A stretch of 12,472 bases of DNA, from assembly GCA_016288175.1 (NCBI GenBank), contig JAEEYN010000032.1, forward strand, positions 1 through 12,472, read 5' to 3'. The notes beneath the pieces are model-generated. The model was given only the letters and a program-made list of their open reading frames with translations. It had not been told where the DNA came from and did no database searches. Below, piece after piece: positions 1-6,479 of this stretch. Position 1 is the first letter of the stretch, and every line of letters starts with the position of its first letter. Made by a program: the position numbers and the translations under genes. The stretch comes from Bacillota bacterium. GTDB taxonomy: Bacteria; Bacillota; Clostridia; Christensenellales; CAG-138.

Positions 1-321
1 ATCCGCATGGAGCTCGGCGAACCCGACGCAAAGGGCAGAAGGCGCCCCGTTCCGATCCCCGGCAGCGAATTCACTCTGGACGTCGATACGGTCATCATGG
101 CGATCGGCACGAGCCCGAACCCGCTCATCAAGAACACGACCGCGGGCCTCGAGGTCAATAAGCACGGCGGCATCATCGTCAATGAAGCGGGCCTCACCTC
201 CCGCGAAGGCGTTTACGCCGGCGGCGACGCGGTAACGGGCGCAGCGACGGTCATCTCCGCGATGGGCGCGGGCAAAACGGCCGCGAAGGCGATCGACGAT
301 TATCTGAAAAACAAACAATGA
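1..321 (+). CDS. gltA: NADPH-dependent glutamate synthase small subunit family oxidoreductase, C-terminal part
   Basis: The reading frame is open from the first base, so the gene starts upstream and only its last 106 codons are seen. The visible part is the end of the FAD/NAD(P)-binding two-dinucleotide-binding-domain fold. It has the DTVIMAIG strand, the SPNPLI turn and the GVYAGGDAVTGAATVISAMGAG segment, whose GGD aspartate (codon 226-228) contacts the FAD in this family. The family passes electrons from NADPH through flavin and iron-sulfur centres to glutamate synthase, or in the NfnB-type relatives to ferredoxin and NAD. The end of the protein does not separate these options. In clostridia such genes often follow a ferredoxin-NADP reductase-like subunit, which would lie upstream of this window. 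A strong terminator follows directly, so this is the last gene of its operon. Family assignment is secure; the exact role is inferred. Confidence 0.88.
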   Translation: MRMELGEPDAKGRRRPVPIPGSEFTLDVDTVIMAIGTSPNPLIKNTTAGLEVNKHGGIIVNEAGLTSREGVYAGGDAVTGAATVISAMGAGKTAAKAIDDYLKNKQ

Positions 322-330
322 AAACGCTGC

Positions 331-365
331 AAGCCCGGTCTTTGTTAGGCCGGGCTTCTTTTTTT
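331..365 (+). terminator. Rho-independent terminator after gltA
   Basis: An 8-bp perfect GC-rich stem (AAGCCCGG 331-338 with CCGGGCTT 350-357) is extended by one G-U and one C-G pair around a 7-nt loop. A T-rich run follows to 365. It begins 9 nt after the gltA stop codon. Confidence 0.92.
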
Positions 366-402
366 CAGGAGTTTGCCGCTAAATACGCCCGGGAATCCTC
401 TG

Positions 403-431
403 TTGAATGACGCGGCGGGCGGTGCTATAAT
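403..431 (+). promoter_or_regulatory. SigA-type promoter for the GNAT gene
   Basis: TTGAAT (403-408) and a perfect TATAAT (426-431) are separated by 17 nt. They lie downstream of the gltA terminator and about 46 nt before the chosen GNAT start codon. The -35 box matches consensus at four of six positions. Confidence 0.75.
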
Positions 432-477
432 TATCATGGTTCATCGGGATTATCTGATGGGTGAAAGGAGGCGAACG

Positions 478-1443
478 ATGAGAATAAGAAAGTTTCAGAC
501 AGATCGGGATCTTGATCGCCTTGAAGCATTTTTGCGCAATCAGTATTTTGAGCATTTTAATGCAGCTTCATGGCTGCCGGAAAGGCTTCATGATCTGCTT
601 TACCGGGTTGGCGCACAGGAGGCAGACGAGGGCAGAGAAAGGTCTGCGGATTACATATTTCTCTTTGAAGAAAAGGAAGAGATCGTCGCCTGTATTCTTC
701 CGGACGGCGAAAACATTTATGTAAGCGTCAAAGACGGTTTTGAGCATATCTTTCCGTCAATGATCGCTTTCAGCGAGAAAAACTGCCTCCCGCTGTTCGC
801 AAAAGCGGAGGATGCGACAGTGAAATTCTGGGTTGCCGTAAGCGACAGCCTGACTTATATGCACAGAACGCTCCAAGAATCGGGTTACAGGGAATATGCG
901 GAAAAAGAATACATGAACTGCGTATGTCCATTGAACGAAGATGTGACGGCCGAACTGCCAAACGGCTTTCGATTTCTATACGGAGAAGCCTATCCTGATG
1001 AGGAAAACAAATGGAGCGCGCTTCGTTTGGGCTTTCATCCCGAGTATGAAACACCGGATTACAGAGCTTCAATGAATCCCTACAACGGCAGGAAACGATC
1101 GTCTTTATACCCCGACAGCTTCGAGTGCGTCGTCATAGATGAAAACGCCGCGGAGAAAAACGATGTCTGCGCCTACTGCTTTGTTTATGTCGATCAGCAA
1201 ACAAAGACAGCGTTGATCGAACCGGTCGGCACCAGGGAAAAGTACAGGCACAAAGGCTTTGGCACAGCCATGATGCACGGTGCGATCCAACGCTGCAAAC
1301 AACTGGGGATCGAAAGGTGTTATGTGGATTCTTTCGGCAGGAGGAAGGATTTCTATACCGCATGCGGGTTCTCAACGGAAAGCAGCATCGGTTTCTGGTA
1401 TAAAACACTGAGAGGGGCCGATTATGTTATGGAGACAGAGTAA
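478..1443 (+). CDS. GNAT family N-acetyltransferase (two-part)
   Basis: A 321-residue protein that probably transfers an acetyl group from acetyl-CoA to an amine; the substrate is unknown. The C-terminal part (about residues 185-318) has the GNAT acetyl-CoA pyrophosphate loop R257-H-K-G260-F-G262, followed by a helix and the late FYTACGF strand-turn typical of the fold. The first 180 residues look like a second, degenerate GNAT-like half (LFEEKEEIVACIL, then ESGYREYAEKEYM), as in tandem-GNAT proteins of about 300 residues. The start at 478 is chosen because a perfect AAAGGAGG (464-471) sits 6 nt before it. The frame can be extended upstream to a TTG at 373, but that would include the promoter. 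It is transcribed alone, between two terminators. Its codons are visibly more A/T-ending (aaa, gaa, ttt, tat) than those of the neighbouring genes, which may mark a later acquisition. Confidence 0.87.
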   Translation: MRIRKFQTDRDLDRLEAFLRNQYFEHFNAASWLPERLHDLLYRVGAQEADEGRERSADYIFLFEEKEEIVACILPDGENIYVSVKDGFEHIFPSMIAFSEKNCLPLFAKAEDATVKFWVAVSDSLTYMHRTLQESGYREYAEKEYMNCVCPLNEDVTAELPNGFRFLYGEAYPDEENKWSALRLGFHPEYETPDYRASMNPYNGRKRSSLYPDSFECVVIDENAAEKNDVCAYCFVYVDQQTKTALIEPVGTREKYRHKGFGTAMMHGAIQRCKQLGIERCYVDSFGRRKDFYTACGFSTESSIGFWYKTLRGADYVMETE

Positions 1444-1501
1444 TTACGATTCCCGTTTGCCGCTCCGGCAGCCAATGCGTTTTGAATAGACCCGGATGAT
1501 A

Positions 1502-1527
1502 AAAACACCGCATCGCTGCGGTGTTTT
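1502..1527. terminator. Bidirectional terminator between converging genes
   Basis: AAAACACCGC (1502-1511) is perfectly complementary to GCGGTGTTTT (1518-1527), with a 6-nt loop. Read from either strand the hairpin ends in a short T run, so it can stop both the GNAT transcript and the minus-strand zinc-ribbon transcript. Confidence 0.88.
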
Positions 1528-1554
1528 CAGATGCGATCAAATGATCGGATGTTT

Positions 1555-1833
1555 TCAGCCCCTGCGCTTTGCAAAGCATTCGCTGCAATAGATGGGCTTG
1601 TCGGTCTTGGGCTCGAAGGGGATCTTAGTGGGACGGCCGCACTCTGCGCAGACGGCGTCGAACATTACGCGCTCACCGCCGTTGTTGCGGGCGGCCTTGC
1701 GGTTGTTCCGGCATGCTTTGCAGCGGGTGGGTTCGTTCCGGAAGCCCTTTTCGGCGTAGAACTCCTGCTCACCGGCGGTGAAAACGAATTCGGCGCCGCA
1801 ATCCTTGCAAACCAATACTTTGTCTTCAAACAT
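1555..1833 (-). CDS. Small double zinc-ribbon protein (zf_Tbcl-like)
   Basis: A 92-residue protein with four CxxC knuckles: C9/C12, C38/C41, C62/C65 and C83/C86. This is enough for two four-cysteine zinc sites. The first half (VCKDCGAEFVFTAGEQEFYAEKGF...PTRCKACR) is the conserved 'probable zinc-ribbon' domain widespread in Firmicutes. The second half (VCAECGRPTKIPFEP...IYCSECF) is the partner CxxC-x17-CxxC ribbon often fused to it. The spacing and the basic tail (KRRG) suit a nucleic-acid or ribosome-associated cytoplasmic protein, but no biochemical role is established for the family. A modest Shine-Dalgarno AGAGG (1844-1848) lies 10 nt before the start, a slightly long gap. No promoter is seen immediately upstream. 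The nearest is the strong one at 2089-2116, so the gene is probably expressed behind the structured RNA, as the distal part of the same transcript. Confidence 0.87.
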   Translation of the reverse strand: MFEDKVLVCKDCGAEFVFTAGEQEFYAEKGFRNEPTRCKACRNNRKAARNNGGERVMFDAVCAECGRPTKIPFEPKTDKPIYCSECFAKRRG

Positions 1834-1859
1834 GGGAAAAATACCTCTGACATATTTTT

Positions 1860-2082
1860 GATTCTCGGTATCGGATCGGCTGACCTGGTCTTTGCCCCCA
1901 CACTCGCCTGTTGGAGGGTTCGCTACTAAGCTTTACGCTGCCCACTACTGCCCCTCTCGGCCATGACCGACAGGACTTACTTCTAAGCCGCACCATGCTC
2001 ACGGAAGCTTTGTTCCGCTTATGTGGATCGTTTTGCCTGCGACTGGCTTCGACTTGCAACCACAGACCCGACTCAAATACCG
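1860..2082 (-). ncRNA. Highly structured non-coding RNA, possible raiA-motif type
   Basis: The approximately 220-nt stretch between a strong minus-strand promoter and the zinc-ribbon gene folds readily by eye. The ends close with CGGTAT (2082-2077) and ATACCG (1871-1866). Nested inside are GGTCT (2068-2064) with AGACC (1891-1887), CCACAT (2026-2021) with GTGTGG (1903-1898), hairpin CGGAA/TTCCG (2017-2013 with 2006-2002, 6-nt loop), CCTGT (1974-1970) with ACAGG (1911-1907), hairpin TCGG/CCGA (about 1970-1957) and GAGGG (1956-1952) with CCCTC (1918-1914). No plausible protein is encoded. Length, pairing ends and Firmicute host fit the raiA motif RNA, a large ncRNA linked to sporulation and aggregation in Clostridium. 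I cannot verify the class without a covariance search. It lacks the hallmark sequences of SRP RNA, RNase P RNA and tmRNA. Boundaries are approximate, and it may be the 5' part of the zinc-ribbon mRNA. Confidence 0.65.
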
Positions 2083-2088
2083 GAATCT

Positions 2089-2116
2089 ATTATAACACCG
2101 AAAAAATTTAAATCAA
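2089..2116 (-). promoter_or_regulatory. Strong promoter of the structured RNA
   Basis: On the minus strand, TTGATT (2116-2111) and a perfect TATAAT (2094-2089) are 16 nt apart. Upstream (2117-2190) is an A/T-rich tract that would serve as an UP element. The predicted start falls near 2082, exactly where the closing helix of the RNA begins. Confidence 0.8.
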
Positions 2117-2194
2117 GCAAAATTCCGTATAAAAATAAATATAATTTTTACAATTCATATAAAAGAAAAAATTTCGCTTTTTACCTCTTTGCCG

Positions 2195-2223
2195 TTGCAT
2201 TTCACTCGAAAAAATGGTACTAT
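2195..2223 (+). promoter_or_regulatory. Promoter for the M18 aminopeptidase, with a leader hairpin after it
   Basis: TTGCAT (2195-2200) and TACTAT (2218-2223) are 17 nt apart, with a TG one base before the -10 (extended -10). Transcription would start near 2230. The leader then forms a hairpin: GGCCGG (2236-2241) with CCGGCC (2261-2266), and inside it GGG with CCC. It ends 7 nt before the ribosome binding site GGAGG (2274-2278). Confidence 0.6.
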
Positions 2224-2283
2224 GTTCGGGAAAGAGGCCGGAGGGCGGAAAAGTCCCGGCCCGGCCGAAAAACGGAGGTAAAT

Positions 2284-3666
2284 ATGGAAAGAAAAGTTGC
2301 ATGGACAACCTATACCGATGAAGATCTCGCAAAGCTCGAATGCATTGCGGGCAAATACGCGAAGTTCCTCGATAACGGCAAGACCGAGCGCGAGTGCGTG
2401 ACGGAAGCCGTGAAGCTCGCGGAGGAGAAGGGCTACCGCTGCCTCAAGTGCGCGATCGAAAAAGGCGAAAAGCTGAACCCGGGCGACTGCGTTTACGTCA
2501 ACTGGATGGGCAAGGCGATCATGATGTTCAAGCTCGGCAAGCAGCCGATCGAAAAGGGCATCAACATCGTCGGCGCGCATATCGACTCCCCCCGCATGGA
2601 CCTCAAGCAGAATCCCCTTTATGAGGATACCGGCCTTGCGTACCTCGACACGCATTACTACGGCGGCATCAAGAAATATCAGTGGGTAACGATCCCCCTC
2701 GCGCTGCACGGCGTTGTTGCGAAGAAGGACGGCACGGTCGTGAACGTCGTTATCGGCGAAGATCCCGCGGATCCCGTCGTCGGCATTTCCGACCTTCTGA
2801 TCCACCTTTCCGCCGATCAGCTCGGCAAGAAGGGCTCCGTCGTCATCGAGGGCGAGGAGCTGAACGTCATCATCGGCGGCAGGCCCCTCAAGGACGAGGA
2901 AAAGGATCCCGTGGCGGCAAATATGCTGAAGATCCTGAAGGAAAAATACGATATCGAGGAGGAGGATTTCCTCTCCGCCGAGATCGAAGTCGTTCCCGCT
3001 GGCCCCACCCGCGATTTCGGCCTCGACCGCAGCATGATCCTCGGCTACGGCCACGACGACCGCGTCTGCGCCTATGCCCAGATCAACGCGATCCTCTCCA
3101 TCGACGAGATCCCCGAAAAGACGATCTGCTGCATCCTTGCGGATAAGGAAGAGATCGGTTCCGTCGGCGCGACCGGCATGACCGGTAAATACTTCGAGAA
3201 CGCCGTTGCGGAGCTCATCAACCTCACCGGCGATTACTGCGACCTCAAGCTCCGCCGCGCGCTCACCGCGAGCCGCATGCTGAGCTGCGACGTCAGCGCG
3301 GGCTATGACCCGAACTTCGGCGGCGTTTTCGAGCGCAAGAATTCCGCGTACCTCGGCCGCGGCGTCTGCTTCAACAAGTACACCGGTTCCCGCGGCAAGG
3401 GCGGCTCCAACGACGCCAACGCCGAATATCTCGGAAGGCTCCGCAAGCTTATGGACGACGCGAACGTCAATTACCAGACCGCCGAACTCGGCAAGGTCGA
3501 TCAGGGCGGCGGCGGCACGATCGCCTATATCTGCGCCGTATACGGCATGGAAGTTATCGACAGCGGCGTTGCCGTGCTTTCGATGCACGCACCCTGGGAG
3601 ATCATCAGCAAGGCCGACCTCTACGAGGCTGTCAAAGCTTACCGCGCATTCATGCTGAACGCGTAA
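2284..3666 (+). CDS. M18 family zinc aminopeptidase (aspartyl aminopeptidase-like)
   Basis: A 460-residue cytoplasmic peptidase that removes N-terminal residues from peptides, usually acidic ones in this family, using a two-zinc centre. The full M18 signature is present: H99 in GAHIDSPRMDLK, the bridging aspartate in GHDDRV (D258/D259), the catalytic pair E289/E290 in DKEEIGS, D336 in SCDVSAGYDPNF, and H435 in the late SMHAPWE motif. Length is normal (about 430-480). GGAGG at 2274-2278, 5 nt before this ATG, fixes the start. The frame is open upstream, but that extension crosses the promoter and the leader. There is no signal peptide. The gene is monocistronic, with its own promoter and a terminator right after the stop. 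Codon use is strongly biased to C-ending triplets (atc, gac, aac, ctc), suggesting high expression. The likely job is peptide turnover for amino-acid supply. This fits the neighbouring methionine lyase only loosely. Confidence 0.95.
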   Translation: MERKVAWTTYTDEDLAKLECIAGKYAKFLDNGKTERECVTEAVKLAEEKGYRCLKCAIEKGEKLNPGDCVYVNWMGKAIMMFKLGKQPIEKGINIVGAHIDSPRMDLKQNPLYEDTGLAYLDTHYYGGIKKYQWVTIPLALHGVVAKKDGTVVNVVIGEDPADPVVGISDLLIHLSADQLGKKGSVVIEGEELNVIIGGRPLKDEEKDPVAANMLKILKEKYDIEEEDFLSAEIEVVPAGPTRDFGLDRSMILGYGHDDRVCAYAQINAILSIDEIPEKTICCILADKEEIGSVGATGMTGKYFENAVAELINLTGDYCDLKLRRALTASRMLSCDVSAGYDPNFGGVFERKNSAYLGRGVCFNKYTGSRGKGGSNDANAEYLGRLRKLMDDANVNYQTAELGKVDQGGGGTIAYICAVYGMEVIDSGVAVLSMHAPWEIISKADLYEAVKAYRAFMLNA

Positions 3667-3677
3667 AAGCAGCATCG

Positions 3678-3708
3678 GCGGCGCTTCCCCGAAGGAGGCG
3701 CCGCTTTT
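3678..3708 (+). terminator. Terminator after the M18 aminopeptidase
   Basis: The stem GCGGCGC (3678-3684) pairs with GCGCCGC (3698-3704). It has an inner TCC/GGA helix and is followed by TTTT. It starts 11 nt after the stop codon. Confidence 0.85.
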
Positions 3709-3765
3709 CCGTCCGCGATGCGGTAATATATTTATCGGAACGCGGTCATTCGCCTGAAAATCCTG

Positions 3766-3771
3766 TATAAT
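3766..3771 (+). promoter_or_regulatory. -10 box of the megL promoter
   Basis: A perfect TATAAT lies 74 nt before the megL start codon. No good -35 box is found 16-18 nt upstream (the sequence there is close to CGGTCA), so an activator may be needed or the promoter is weak. The leader that follows can form GCGG (3787-3790)/CCGC (3808-3811) enclosing GTCC (3795-3798)/GGAC (3803-3806) with a CTTC loop. Confidence 0.5.
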
Positions 3772-3844
3772 AAAGGTGTATGCGCAGCGGGGATGTCCCT
3801 TCGGACGCCGCCCGCCCGACCACAAACCAATTGGAGGAACTACA

Positions 3845-5044
3845 ATGGAAAAGAACAGCGGTTTCGCAACACAGCAGATCCACGTCGGCAAGCTGGAGAT
3901 CCCCGGCATCGCGCCCCTCGCGACCCCGATTTTCCAGACCTCGACCTTTGAATTCGCAACCACAGAGCAGGGCGCAAAGCGTTTCGCTCTTGAAGAGCCC
4001 GGCTATATTTACACAAGGCTCGGCAACCCCAATACCACCAAGATCGGCCAGAAGCTCGCTGCTCTCGAGCATGCGGAGGCCGGCATGGCGATGGCGAGCG
4101 GCATGGGCGCCGTGACCACCGTGCTGTGGACCGCGCTCAAGGCGGGCGATCATCTCCTCGCCGATGACGCGCTCTATGGCTGCACCTTCTCCTTCTTCAC
4201 CCATGGCCTGACCCGCTACGGCGTTGATGTCACCCTCGTCGATTTCTCCGATATCGAGAAGGTCAAAGCGGCGATCCGCCCGAACACCAAGGCCTTCTAT
4301 TTCGAGACTCCGACCAACCCGAACCTCAAGGTCATCGACATTGAAGAAGTCGCGAAGCTCGCGCACGCGACCTGCCCCGAAGCGAAGGTCATCGTCGACA
4401 ACACCTTCGCAACTCCGTACCTGCAGAGGCCCCTCGACCTCGGCGCGGACGTCGTTATCCACAGCGCGACGAAGTATCTGAACGGCCACGGCGACGTTAT
4501 CGCGGGTATGGCAGCGGGCAAAGCCGATTTCATCCAGGAGTGCACGCTCTTCGGTCTTAAGGACATGACCGGCGCTGTTCTCGGGCCCTTCGAAGCCTAT
4601 CTCATCGACCGCGGTCTCAAGACCCTCGACATCCGCGTTCAGAAGCACTGCGACAACGCGATGAAGGTCGCGAAGTTCCTCGAAGGCCATCCGATGGTCA
4701 AGCGCGTTATCTATCCCGGCCTTGAGAGCCATCCCCGCCACGAGATCGCGAAGAAGCAGATGCGCAACGGCTTCGGCGGCATCGTGACCTTCGAGCTCAA
4801 CGCCACCCGCGAGGAGAGCGCCGAGTTCACCAACAGCCTCAAGCTCTGCACCATCGCAGTCAGCCTCGGCGACGCGGAGACCCTCATCGAGCATCCCGCC
4901 ACCATGACCCACAGCACCTACACCCCCGAAGCGCTCGAGGAAGCCGGCATCGGCGTCAGCATGCTCCGCATCAGCGTCGGCCTCGAGGACGCGGAGGATA
5001 TCATCGCGGATCTCGACGAGTGCCTGAACGCGCTGAAGAAATAA
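3845..5044 (+). CDS. megL: Methionine gamma-lyase (PLP-dependent)
   Basis: A 399-residue Cys/Met metabolism PLP enzyme that splits L-methionine into methanethiol, 2-oxobutanoate and ammonia. The PLP Schiff-base lysine is K210 in SATKYLNGHGD. The phosphate clamp from the neighbouring subunit is Y56-x-R58 in YTRLGNP, and VDNTFATPYLQRP holds the PLP-ring aspartate. Among close relatives (cystathionine gamma-synthase, beta-lyase, O-acetylhomoserine sulfhydrylase), the LYGCTFSF segment with C113 and the GLKDMTGAVLGPF segment are characteristic of methionine gamma-lyases. The length also matches (about 398). The start is set by GGAGG (3833-3837) 7 nt upstream. The gene stands alone between terminators. 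Codons are strongly C-ending, suggesting high expression. The product makes volatile sulfur compounds and feeds 2-oxobutanoate to energy metabolism. Some activity on cysteine or homocysteine is possible in this family. Confidence 0.93.
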   Translation: MEKNSGFATQQIHVGKLEIPGIAPLATPIFQTSTFEFATTEQGAKRFALEEPGYIYTRLGNPNTTKIGQKLAALEHAEAGMAMASGMGAVTTVLWTALKAGDHLLADDALYGCTFSFFTHGLTRYGVDVTLVDFSDIEKVKAAIRPNTKAFYFETPTNPNLKVIDIEEVAKLAHATCPEAKVIVDNTFATPYLQRPLDLGADVVIHSATKYLNGHGDVIAGMAAGKADFIQECTLFGLKDMTGAVLGPFEAYLIDRGLKTLDIRVQKHCDNAMKVAKFLEGHPMVKRVIYPGLESHPRHEIAKKQMRNGFGGIVTFELNATREESAEFTNSLKLCTIAVSLGDAETLIEHPATMTHSTYTPEALEEAGIGVSMLRISVGLEDAEDIIADLDECLNALKK

Positions 5045-5064
5045 TAAGCAATTAATCGGATGAA

Positions 5065-5096
5065 AAAAAGCCGTTTCCCGCGGGAAGCGGCTTTTT
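5065..5096 (+). terminator. Strong terminator after megL
   Basis: AAAAAGCCG (5065-5073) pairs with CGGCTTTTT (5088-5096). The stem continues as TTCC/GGAA inside and caps with a CGCG loop, giving about 14 bp. The A and T arms make it usable from both strands. Confidence 0.92.
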
Positions 5097-5103
5097 GCGT
5101 TAT

Positions 5104-5131
5104 TTGTCCGTTTTTGCGCATAGAATATAGA
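5104..5131 (+). promoter_or_regulatory. Candidate promoter of the M14 peptidase gene
   Basis: TTGTCC (5104-5109) and TATAGA (5126-5131), 16 nt apart, could be a weak SigA promoter. Overlapping it, CATAGAATA (5119-5127) fits the CATAnnnTA -10 pattern of the sporulation factor SigK. The sequence does not decide which is used. Confidence 0.4.
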
Positions 5132-5177
5132 AGCTTTTTCATTCGGAAAAGGAAAAACGCGAAAACGGAGGGCAAAA

Positions 5178-6458
5178 ATGAAAACCTTGAAATACGGTTC
5201 GACCGGCACCTGCGCCGAGCTTCTGCAGCTCGCGCTTACCCGCGGAGGCTGGTACACGGGCAGGATCGACGGGATCTTCGGGAGGCAGACGCTGAACGCG
5301 GTGCGGCGGTTCCAGGCGGCGTTCGGCCTTGCGCCGGACGGGATCGTCGGCCCGCTGACATGGGAAGCGCTCGATCCGCTGCTGACCGGTCATTTTACTT
5401 TGACAGTCCGGCGCGGGGATACCTTCACAAACCTTGCGCGGCGCTATGATACGACGCCGGCAGCGATCGCCGCAGCCAACCCGGACGCCGTGCCGACGGA
5501 CCTTCGAATCGGGCAGAAGCTTATCATCCCTTACGGCTTCGACCTTGTGCCGACGGATGTGCGCTATACGCCCGAACTCGTGGACTTTATCCTCGACGGT
5601 CTTGCCGTGCGCTATCCCTTTGCGCGGCCGGAAAAATACGGAAATTCCGTTTCGGGAACGCCGCTGCGGCTCATAGGATTCGGAACGGGGGAGAGGGAAG
5701 TGCTGATCAATGCCTCGCACCACGCGAACGAATGGATCACGACGCCGCTCGTGCTCGCTTTCGCCGAGGCAATGCTGAAAGCGTTCATAACGAACGGCAC
5801 TGTTGCGGGAAGGTCGGCCCGCGAGCTCCTTGCGCGCGTAAAGCTTTATATCGCGCCGCTCGTCAATCCCGATGGCGTCGCCCTCGTGAACGGCACGTTC
5901 GATACGGATTCGCGGGAGTACGCGCGGGCGGCCGCCATCGCGAAGGATTATCCCGCGGTGCCGTTTCCGGACGGCTGGAAGGCGAATATCGCCGGAACGG
6001 ACCCGAACCTCAACTATCCGGCGGATTGGGAAGAGGCGAGGCGCATCAAATACGCGCAGGGCTGGATCTCACCCGCGCCGAGGGATTTCGTCGGCGAAGC
6101 GCCGCTTTCCGCGCCGGAGAGCCGTGCGCTTTATGAACTCACGCGGGACCGCGATTTCCGCCTGACGATTTCGTACCATACCCAGGGCGAGGTCATTTAT
6201 TGGAAGTTCAAGGATATCGAGCCTGAGCGGGGGAGGCTGATCGCGGAGGCGATGGCCGCAGTCAGCGGCTATGACCTTGAGGAAGTTCCGGAGGAAAGCG
6301 CGAACGCCGGATACAAGGATTGGTTCATCGAAACCTACCGCCTGCCGGGCTTTACAGTCGAGGCGGGGATGGGCCGGAATCCGCTGCCGCTTTCGGCGCT
6401 TCGGGAAATGATCGCCGATAATTTCCCGCTGATGGTGACGGCGCTGGAGCTTGCGTGA
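5178..6458 (+). CDS. PG-binding/LysM/M14 peptidase, gamma-D-glutamyl-L-diamino acid endopeptidase-like
   Basis: A 426-residue modular zinc peptidase expected to cut the gamma-D-Glu-diaminopimelate bond of peptidoglycan stem peptides. Residues 10-66 form a PG_binding_1 repeat (GRIDGIFGRQTLNAVRRFQ...PDGIVGPLTW). Residues 73-118 form a LysM (VRRGDTFTNLARRYDTTPAAIAAANP...IGQKLIIP). From about 130 to the end is an M14 carboxypeptidase fold with zinc ligands H182 and E185 (HHANEW) and H334 (SYHTQGE). The NPDG and DPNLNYPADW segments shape the substrate site, and the catalytic glutamate is E395 (FTVEAGMG). The layout resembles the sporulation peptidase ENP1 of Lysinibacillus and YqgT of Bacillus. 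There is no signal peptide, as for those proteins, so it may act in a developing or lysing spore-former rather than by ordinary export. GGAGGG (5167-5172), 5 nt upstream, fixes the start. No terminator is visible after it. Confidence 0.9.
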   Translation: MKTLKYGSTGTCAELLQLALTRGGWYTGRIDGIFGRQTLNAVRRFQAAFGLAPDGIVGPLTWEALDPLLTGHFTLTVRRGDTFTNLARRYDTTPAAIAAANPDAVPTDLRIGQKLIIPYGFDLVPTDVRYTPELVDFILDGLAVRYPFARPEKYGNSVSGTPLRLIGFGTGEREVLINASHHANEWITTPLVLAFAEAMLKAFITNGTVAGRSARELLARVKLYIAPLVNPDGVALVNGTFDTDSREYARAAAIAKDYPAVPFPDGWKANIAGTDPNLNYPADWEEARRIKYAQGWISPAPRDFVGEAPLSAPESRALYELTRDRDFRLTISYHTQGEVIYWKFKDIEPERGRLIAEAMAAVSGYDLEEVPEESANAGYKDWFIETYRLPGFTVEAGMGRNPLPLSALREMIADNFPLMVTALELA

Positions 6459-6479
6459 GGGAATAAAGCGAAAAAGCTA

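Noticed and set aside
373..477. Longer GNAT protein starting at TTG 373
   Set aside because: The extension would translate through the TTGAAT/TATAAT promoter. The ATG at 478 has a perfect AAAGGAGG 6 nt upstream.
1531..1929. 132-codon plus-strand frame over the zinc-ribbon gene
   Set aside because: The minus-strand frame carries four regularly spaced CxxC pairs, which chance cannot easily produce. The plus frame has no start context and runs into the structured RNA.
1860..2082. SRP RNA, RNase P RNA, tmRNA or 6S RNA as identity of the structured RNA
   Set aside because: I did not find the SRP GGTCAGGTCCGGAAGGAAGCAG core, the RNase P GAGGAAAGTCC and ACAGA elements, the tmRNA tRNA-like ends or tag reading frame, or the single long bubble-hairpin of 6S RNA.
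2023..2283. Upstream extension of the M18 frame
   Set aside because: It overlaps the structured RNA, both divergent promoters and the leader hairpin. The start at 2284 has a well-placed GGAGG and gives the family's usual length.
3772..3844. SAM riboswitch before methionine gamma-lyase
   Set aside because: The leader is only about 70 nt and lacks the multi-helix core of SAM-I or the other known SAM classes. Only a simple hairpin is visible.
2155..3963. 602-codon open frame on the minus strand
   Set aside because: It lies antisense to the M18 aminopeptidase, whose motifs and ribosome site are unmistakable. Its translation is an Asp/Ala/Val-rich shadow caused by GC-rich codon bias.
3746..5257. 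503-codon open frame on the minus strand
   Set aside because: Antisense shadow of methionine gamma-lyase, with no domain motifs. It also runs through the megL terminator and two promoter regions.
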